Part shown: one piece after another, positions 60,001-64,000 of the stretch
Position numbering within the stretch: position 1 is the first letter of the stretch
How the letters are laid out: the number at the start of each line of letters is the position of its first letter
NCBI GenBank assembly: GCA_947396885.1
Contig: OX377202.1
Coordinates: forward strand, 107,506,198 to 107,570,197
Length of the DNA: 64,000 nt
Origin: Heligmosomoides polygyrus polygyrus
Taxonomy: Eukaryota; Nematoda; Chromadorea; Rhabditida; Heligmosomidae
Direction: 5' to 3'
Made by a program: the position numbers and the translations under genes
The notes under the pieces: generated by a model
Told to the model about the DNA's origin: nothing
Seen by the model: only the letters and a program-made list of their open reading frames with translations
Databases searched by the model: none

Positions 60001-63000
60001 TTAAGGTTTCTTAAGTCGGATTTTTACTTAATAATAGACGAATGAAAAATAGTAACACAAATTGCCAAAAACTTTCCGGACAACCTAATGCCTGAAATGG
60101 TGAACCTCCTTATTGGGGAGAAATTTATTGATCCGAGACTTCATTCAATAAAGGTAACAAACGGGCATGATTACAAAATACAACTACTTGGATGTTATCA
60201 GACGTCACTAAGGAGATCAACTTCACAAATAAAGTCCAGACAGAAAACATTTCGACAATCAACAGCTATGAGCTGTTTGAAAGCAGTTTAAACAGAATTT
60301 GTTGCATTCGGTTGCAATTTCTGATGGCAATTCTAGAATTTTTCAGTCTAAGTTCTGCATCAAAAACAATTGTTTTCCAATTAGACCATCAAAATGAAGA
60401 AAGGAGGGAAGCTCATTGCAGAAAATAAAAGATTTAGGGAATATTGCAAAAACAAAACCAAAATTTCGAGAACGGATATCAGATTCGTGATGTACATTTT
60501 GAAAATTCAATTTATACTAAGCTAAGGTGACGAAATATCGTGTCACACGCAAACAATACGCACGGTCCCGCGGGCCCGACGCGCGAAAATTGCGCGGTCG
60601 TCAGCGTGTTAACTAGCAGCAGGTAAGAGTGTTGGCGTTGCTCTTCTAACAGCGAAGAACTTCGTCGAGGTACCACCCACCGACTGATACGCACATTTAG
60701 GTGGGCGCCGAAGTCGACATGATGCAAGAGGAAGCTGAAGCTGCAAAGGCTAGTGCAGCATCTAAACCCTCCATGGGCGATATGTTCAAAGGATCGCTGC
60801 GATGGCCGATGACGATTGCTATCGCTCTGATGCTCACCCAGCAGTTGTCTGGTAGGCAGAAAAAAGAGTCCCTTCGCTTCGCACGACTTAATTCCACTTT
60901 CTTTGCAGGTATCAATGCCGTCATGTTCTACTCCACTGTAATTTTCAAAACAGCAGGACTGAGCGATCAAGGAGCAGTGTACGCTACGATCGCCATGGGT
61001 ACAGTGAACGTACTGATGACCATAGTGTCAGTGTGGCTGGTACGCTTACTTCATCCTCTGCATTACAAACATTAGTACTCATTACACCTTAACGTCATGC
61101 AGACAAATGTGGTTATTGTGATCGATCGGTAATATTAAGTAACAAGTGCTCCGACACGCCTAAAACCCCGTTTATACTTCCAACGCCAAGCGACGCGACG
61201 GCATGTATAGTGCCCAAATTGATCGATTCAACCAATGTGGCCACAATACCTAACGTCGCGTCGCTCGGCGTCGAAGTATAAATGGGCCCTAACGGCGTGC
61301 CTCCCACTTGCGCGCTTCACGCGACTTTGCAACATCACTGACCTACGGAAAGTAGGTTTTGTAAAACTTAAAATTCGGTATCATCGCTATCATCTAAGAT
61401 CTGCTGCGCACTTCATTCGCATGAAGCCGTTCACCACTCCCGTGCGTTCATCATAGACCTTCTCTTCATCATAGACGGCAGCGCCTCAGGATGTACACAC
61501 GCTTCCTGCTGGGGCGTGGTAATAGAAGGTACAGGCGCTATTCTGCGGATTGGAAGATTTTGTTTTGCGTCTCAAAGGTTTCCTAAGGCAGTGGCTAGAC
61601 GTTAGACTCTCAGTGAAGCCTAGGGGGTTGGGGTTGGGTGAGCAGGGAGATGAGAGGAAGACCGCATGCCCTCCTTAGCAAAGGGCGTGGCCTATTTCGT
61701 ACATCCTGACCGTCTCCCTGTTTCCGGATATCGTTGAAACGTCTTTCGAATCCGGACGGCTGATTCCACCTCACTCGTTTCTTCTTACTGGATCGAATTG
61801 CTGGTCCGCCTTTATTGGCCTTCCCCCCACGCTCCTGGTCGAAACTCCTGGCCCATTTCCACTATTGACCTCCTTACTGGTCTCATCTTTCTGGTTTTCC
61901 CGTTCTGGTCCCCCTCCAGGTTGTTGCTTTTCTTCCTGGTCGCTATCCTGATTCATGAACGTTCCCGGGAAGGTTTTCCGGCTTCCCACGGGAAGCGATC
62001 AGGTGAGAGAGTGAGGTGGGAGAGACAGACAAGAGATGATAAATGAGGTGAGAGAGCGAGGCGGGAGAGAGAGGCGTGAGATGATATTGCATATCACCCG
62101 CTCCCGCCGCTTCATGAATCCGGCCACTGGTCCACCCTAGAGGTCCCCCTTACTTTTCTTCTCTACCACCCCTTAGTGGTCCTCCCATGCTCACGGCAGA
62201 TGTCTGTGACACGTATTCGGAATCAGGATGTTCAGAAACGCGCGCAGTTGCCACTGTGTCAAGCAGGAGACTGCGCTTCCTCTGCTGCAGCAGCCTCCTA
62301 TGTTGAAAGGCACATTTTGTCCGCGCGGGATGAGGCGTATCTCATGCAGGTTTCTGACCTGCGTGAGATACGCCTCATCTACACCGCGGACAAAATTTCG
62401 CGCAGGTTCAATGAAGCGTATCTCACCCAGCCTTGATCACTTAAAGGTCATCGAAGGCTAACTCAATTATATAGTGGTAGGTAGGAACCGTGATTGTCCG
62501 AGTTTCCTGAAGGCTCGAGCACAGTTCGTTGCGGCAGCAACCCCGGCTTGAGCAGCAAAAGAGGGTGCACGCTGCTTTCGCAAAGGGTGCGCGCAGCAAA
62601 CAGCAGCGCCCGCTTTTTAGCGGCGCGATAGTAGTATGCTTGTAGAGCAAATTGACACTCACCGCACTTGCTCTTCCCTGCAGCCGCAGCAAGAAATGTC
62701 GTTCGACAGCAAAACCGCCCCCGCTACCGCAGCAAAGCGTGCTCACGGCTGCGGCGTTGCCTTTAAGGCCCCCACAGACTTATGAGGCGCTGCCGCTCGC
62801 CGATATGATGAAGGATAGAGCAGGGATGCCACTGGCGGCGCGCTCTGCGTCTCTGCCCCATGGTTAGGCCTTTGTCATACCATCGTTCACCCCGAGCGAC
62901 GCCTAATGATATGCACCCATATCGATTCCATCGCACCGCCCGATCGATATCGGAGCATATCACTAGGCGTCGCTCGGGGTGAGCGATGGTATGACAGAGG

Positions 63001-63337
63001 CCTAAGGATAGGGCAGCGGCAACGTCGCAGAAGTCTGCGAGGGCCTTTACTCCGCAGCAAATGAGGCATCAACCCAATCGATGATATCCGTTATCATTGC
63101 TATCGCATCAAAGGCAGCAAAGTGTGCTCGATCCTTAAAGAAACATCTTCTACGTTTAGGTGGACCACCCCAAAGCCGGACGTCGTTCGCTATTGATTAT
63201 CGGATTGATCGGTATGTGGCTGACGACAGTACTGCTCGTCGTCTGCATCTCCCTGTCTATGGGTGGACAACACTGGGCCAGCTACGGTGCTATTGCATTC
63301 GTGCTTCTGTACGTCATCTCCTTCGCGACGGGTGCAG
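45393..63337 (+). CDS. fgt-1: GLUT C: class I glucose transporter with Lys/Glu-rich N-terminal extension (3' end outside window)
   Basis: Exons are 45393-45941, 52148-52222, 52290-52316, 52384-52482, 52546-52625, 54690-54895, 54966-55078, 55142-55333, 60701-60851, 60909-61039 and 63160-63337. The phases are consistent throughout and all have GT-AG ends. Exon 1 encodes 183 residues, mostly charged, with about six copies of KEPEKK[DGA]S. With exons 2-3 this gives about 217 residues before TM1 (FATFAVTLGSFQFGYSIG). Further motifs are DKAGRRGG, GRFLIGIYAG, YLTEVSP, PESPKY, QQLSGINAVMFYS and DHPKAGRR. By family it is a facilitative glucose carrier in the plasma membrane with a cytoplasmic N terminus. 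The last two exons should resemble 15449-15576 and 14929-15063, giving about 687 residues against about 490 usual. Joining exon 1 to the rest depends on phase and lack of another start. If wrong, exon 1 is a separate gene. The symbol is by resemblance to the nematode class I GLUT. A TATA box lies 60 bp upstream. Confidence 0.8.
46000..46425. mobile_element. Palindromic element with B-box arms
   Basis: GGTTCAATCCC at 46037-46047 and its inverse at 46376-46386 are each followed by a G-rich GAGGGGG block. The inner arms pair through CCACCGTGGCGATGCGTAC against GTACGTATCGCCACGG. The B boxes are perfect and the A box is not evident. It lies in intron 1 of GLUT C. A longer relative lies at 50200-50765. 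Confidence 0.65.
46890..48835. repeat. Interleaved direct repeats in GLUT C intron 1
   Basis: CCTTCCAAAACGTGCTCTGG through AAGGTGAGAAAGGGATCTC (46898-46962) recurs at 48630-48690. ACCCCACTCTGGCTCTTTGA with ACGACGGCGG occurs at 48571 and 48777. Each copy of the first repeat has an AAG|GTGAGAA that looks like a splice donor, but no matching exon is supported. Confidence 0.5.
46999..48510. mobile_element. Cluster of palindromic MITEs (AGTATAACATAGGCC and AGACTTCTGCGG types)
   Basis: Distinct inverted pairs occur: 47127-47413 with CCCGCAGACTTCTGCGG and its complement, 47411-47535 with AATTTATAGTTGCGCC and GGCGCAACTATGAA, and 47780-47905, 48120-48265 and 48270-48395 with GAAGTATAACATAGGCC ends and ACGTGGCCGACAACA interiors. 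The open frames here are GC-rich artefacts. Confidence 0.6.
49331..49499. mobile_element. Palindromic MITE (GGCCGGATTCATCAACGACT ends)
   Basis: GGATTCATCAACGACTTACA at the left and AAGTCGTTGATGAATCCG at the right. The inner pair is CGCTGCTTATCAAGCG and GCGATAAGCCGCGTTATC. Full-length copy of the 24334/55544 family. Confidence 0.7.
50200..50765. mobile_element. tRNA-like SINE unit with partial inverted copy
   Basis: TGGAGCAGTCG (50236-50246) is an A box with one mismatch and GGTTCAATCCC (50290-50300) a full B box. The segment 50320-50395 (ACATGTAAATGGCA through GAACGACCTTACCTGATCCC) is mirrored at 50685-50762. The boxes themselves are not mirrored on the right, so the palindrome is incomplete. 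Confidence 0.65.
51302..51577. mobile_element. Nested pair of palindromic MITEs
   Basis: The outer element has ends CGTTTAGTGTGCGGACGCGC and GCGCGCACACTAAACGAC. Inside it, 51347-51486 is a second palindrome with ends GGCCTTTGTCATACCATCGC and its complement, and a core CATATCGATCGGGCGGCGCG. The inner family is also nested at 62870-63005. Confidence 0.75.
51777..51917. mobile_element. Palindromic MITE (GCCCTGGTTTATACTCGCGC ends)
   Basis: TTAGCCCTGGTTTATACTCG at the left and AAATATAAACTAGGGCTTA at the right. Same family as 10978-11113 and 33211-33345. Confidence 0.65.
52665..53560 (-). mobile_element. Degenerate mariner in GLUT C intron 5
   Basis: Minus-strand translation in shifting frames: RQGEESLED (about 53280), VGELSDLTNTAKST, V(P)HVLTPQDKRKRVDICTSL, MDEKCCVYDN with HWVDFGEL, and FWELVPTGSMVDS, then a DNARTH-type remnant (ITPEHTHTEKN). 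The last domain is missing, and it ends about 40 bp after the GLUT C exon 5 donor. Dead copy. Confidence 0.65.
53561..53600. mobile_element. Minimal 40-bp mariner-type palindrome
   Basis: TTAGGTTGTCTGGAATGT at 53561 and ACATTCCGTACAACCTAA ending at 53600 are two mariner-like inverted ends with only four bases between them, flanked by TA on both sides. Confidence 0.7.
53838..54090. repeat. 42-bp minisatellite
   Basis: Six units of GATTCAGAAGACGTGCTGAT plus GATGTCGTCTAACGTGCGTAGG. The unit is a multiple of three, which keeps the frame open (RDSEDVLMMSS-like), but it lies in GLUT C intron 5 and has no splice support as coding DNA. Confidence 0.75.
55445..56655. mobile_element. Nested insertions: MITE split by another MITE and a mariner
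   Basis: 55445-55543 and 56591-56655 are the left and right parts of the 43225-type MITE. Between them sit a whole palindromic MITE (55544-55711, ends ATTCATCTACGACTTACG/TTACGTAAGTCGTTGATGAA) and a mariner (55739-56590). All lie in GLUT C intron 8. Confidence 0.65.
55739..56590 (+). mobile_element. Deleted mariner with long inverted ends
   Basis: TTAGGTCGTTACCTAAGCTC and the complement of its right counterpart extend as inverted repeats for about 60 bp, with TA on both sides. The interior keeps SSALLLRNKNDPFLERIVTC and a decayed middle, full of stops. 852 bp. Confidence 0.75.
56656..57633. other. GLUT C intron 8: no gene, one simple repeat
   Basis: A run of TAAA/AATA units lies at about 57037-57074. 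I see no coding or structured element in the rest. Confidence 0.5.
57634..59230 (-). mobile_element. Mariner interrupted by a MITE and a CACG repeat
   Basis: The end TTAGGTTGTCGGATTATAAA matches that of the element at 17285. Minus-strand transposase parts in order are RRPSEV...DQELKEAVESGR (about 59070), KRQWLSPGEDPKTTMKPS (about 58790), AWWSSRDLVHLEVL (about 58710), then DQALRQQG. A 392-bp MITE (58215-58606) follows, then NTATLKFLHDSARPHA and FHPPFSPYLAPSDCYRF. A CGCACG simple repeat (57908-57952) cuts the C terminus. Dead copy; the left half of the far end is not found. Confidence 0.75.
58215..58606. mobile_element. MITE inserted in the mariner
   Basis: Ends GCCGGATTCATGAACG and CGTTCATGAATCCGGCC. 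Flanking CCTTG occurs on both sides (58210-58214 and about 58607-58611), and joining across it rejoins the mariner reading (RQQG to NTATLK). The interior has inverted TTTTTGACCCAATCTATCCC/GGGATGCATTGGGTCAAAAA. Confidence 0.75.
59231..59639. other. Stretch without a recognised feature
   Basis: An open plus frame at 59358-59615 (85 codons, EPKWWGRNDLLVTHPHP inside) has no recognised family and no splice support. Otherwise unique sequence. Confidence 0.3.
59640..60130 (-). pseudogene. Fragment of a permuted-type PLE reverse transcriptase
   Basis: Minus strand: INKFLPNKEVHHFR (about 60110), KNCL, then [34 protein letters not shown] and ETLRIAHNC, all collinear with the C-terminal third of the PLE at 4328-7036 ([31 protein letters not shown]). 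Stops and shifts are present. A segment beginning TTAGGTTGTCCGGAAAG replaces the YMDD region, as at 21128. Confidence 0.75.
60522..60612. mobile_element. piggyBac-like element end
   Basis: GGTGACGAAATATCGTGTCACACG to GCGCGGTCGTCAGCGTGTTAA resembles the ends of the element at 12056-12667, and it abuts TTAA. Arm A has a plain TTAA at the same place (20812-20815). The opposite end is not identified. Confidence 0.5.
61161..61293. mobile_element. Palindromic MITE, arm C copy of 20132-20264
   Basis: AACCCCGTTTATACTTCCAA at the left and GAAGTATAAATGGGCCCTAA at the right, core AATTGATCGATTCAACC. Same position in both arms. Confidence 0.65.
61575..61735. repeat. Repeat shared in inverse orientation with 34950-35110
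   Basis: GGCAGTGGCTAGACGTTAGA to GGGCGTGGCCTATTTCG. It is inserted in arm C; no counterpart is seen at the matching place of arm A (about 19970). Confidence 0.45.
61947..62126. mobile_element. MITE, arm C copy of 19534-19715
   Basis: CCTGATTCATGAACGTTCCC at the left and CGCTTCATGAATCCGGCC at the right. The GAGAGAG-rich interior matches the inverse of arm A. Confidence 0.6.
62766..63046. mobile_element. MITE present only in arm C, itself carrying an inserted MITE
   Basis: Ends AGGCCCCCACAGACTT and AAGTCTGCGAGGGCCT are flanked by TTA (62763-62765 and 63047-63049). The matching place in arm A (near 18630) is an uninterrupted empty site with TTG. Inside, 62870-63005 is a second palindrome with GGCCTTTGTCATACCATCG ends, the family nested at 51347-51486. 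The 3-bp TTA duplication suggests the PIF/Harbinger type. Confidence 0.8.
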
Positions 63338-63654
63338 GTATGTGTGGACGCATATGTGCAACACTTCATTCTATGTCATTCATCTGCATTAATGTTGGAG
63401 CAAGCTCTTCACTTCAAAAACGTCCACAGCTTCTTCCACCATATGTGCGAGTTGGAATCCTGGGGGTTTCGGAATATCAAACTGTGATAATGCTGGACAA
63501 AAGGCGCATTCATTAAAATTTCTAAAACAGAGTGTTAGGTAAAGGTCATACAGAAGAAATCTGAAAAGAAAATATCTGAATCTGAAAAAAATAAGAAAAT
63601 TGACGAACATGGACAAAAAATGTGAAAAAGGAGGGTAAATAAGGACGAAAAGTA

Positions 63655-64000
63655 TTAGCCTGACCAAGAAGTCTTGAAACAAAATTTTGAAAACTTCAGA
63701 ATTTTCTGGAAAAAAATCAAAAGACATGGGTCAGCGATGATCGTGTAGAAGGTTCCAGAGGCTTTCGCTGTATGAGTATACATATAAGGGCACGCGCACG
63801 TCGTTTTGGTGGCATGTTGAGTATGATTAGCTAACAACTGCTTCGAGTGGTCATCTCCTACGAATGGTACCATAGCTCCAACGCAAACACAACGGTTTCT
63901 AATATCACAAATTTGGAGAAGGGACTGTAAGCAGCAGCACAGTGCATCGCTAGTTCACTCGCTTTGATTCTGGAGTCATGAGCTTTAAGACAGGGAGCGC
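63655..64000 (+). mobile_element. Mariner, arm C copy (runs off the window)
   Basis: Begins TTAGCCTGACCAAGAAGTCT next to TA. The plus strand encodes QQLLRVVISYEWYHSSNANT followed by a frameshift and stop, matching the N-terminal frame at 17871-17530. Confidence 0.65.

Larger units (their letters stand above)
60609..64000 (+). repeat. Inverted segmental duplication, arm C (continues past window)
   Basis: Reverse-complement match to 17285-20815, including GLUT exons 9-11 of gene C, the shared MITEs and the mariner start at 63655. Arm-specific differences are noted under arm A. Confidence 0.85.

Noticed and set aside
60697..60970. Minus-strand frames over GLUT C exons 9-10
   Set aside because: Antisense of well-supported exons with matching splice sites on the plus strand.

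Overview
The window reads as nuclear DNA of a repeat-rich invertebrate. It is most likely a nematode of the strongylid/rhabditid group. The grounds are genes split into many short exons by kilobase introns, a stand-alone MaoC hydratase gene of about 299 codons like that of Caenorhabditis, GLUT genes resembling nematode FGT-1, and very many mariner copies and palindromic MITEs. No species can be named from sequence alone. A 200-N assembly gap lies at 21824-22023.

Layout. (1) 1826-13193 (+) is a peroxisomal MaoC-type 2-enoyl-CoA hydratase gene (maoc-1 like) in eight exons. Its introns are packed with ATCGAT-type repeats. Intron 2 also holds a large palindromic element (2867-7507), and a Penelope-like retroelement (PLE) with an N-terminal GIY-YIG domain sits inside one arm of that element. 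(2) 13.5-14.5 kb is a tandem satellite of about 117 bp. (3) 14929-20723 (-) is the 3' half of a class I glucose transporter (GLUT A). (4) 22024-34229 (+) is the rest of a second, divergent GLUT (GLUT B), whose 5' end is lost at the gap. (5) 34.3-45.3 kb has no recognised host gene. It holds a satellite of about 110 bp, a deleted mariner, many MITEs and several palindromic elements with tRNA-like boxes. (6) 45393-63337 (+) is a third GLUT (GLUT C) with an unusual lysine/glutamate-rich N-terminal extension. Its last two exons lie beyond the window.

The 3' half of GLUT C (60.6-64 kb) and GLUT A (17.3-20.8 kb) are near-identical copies in opposite orientation, about 40 kb apart. Inversion between these arms would still leave a complete GLUT C gene. 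The arrangement could equally be a haplotype or assembly artefact.

Mobile DNA dominates. There are about eight mariner copies, ranging from nearly intact to a 40-bp pair of inverted ends. PLEs of two architectures, two LINE fragments and piggyBac-like elements are present, along with several MITE families that are often nested. The most unusual pattern is a set of palindromic elements whose arms carry tRNA-like A/B boxes (2.9-7.5, 42.35-42.85, 43.9-44.6, 46.0-46.4 and 50.2-50.8 kb, plus a single-arm copy at 41.5 kb). They look like inverted pairs of tRNA-derived SINE-like units.
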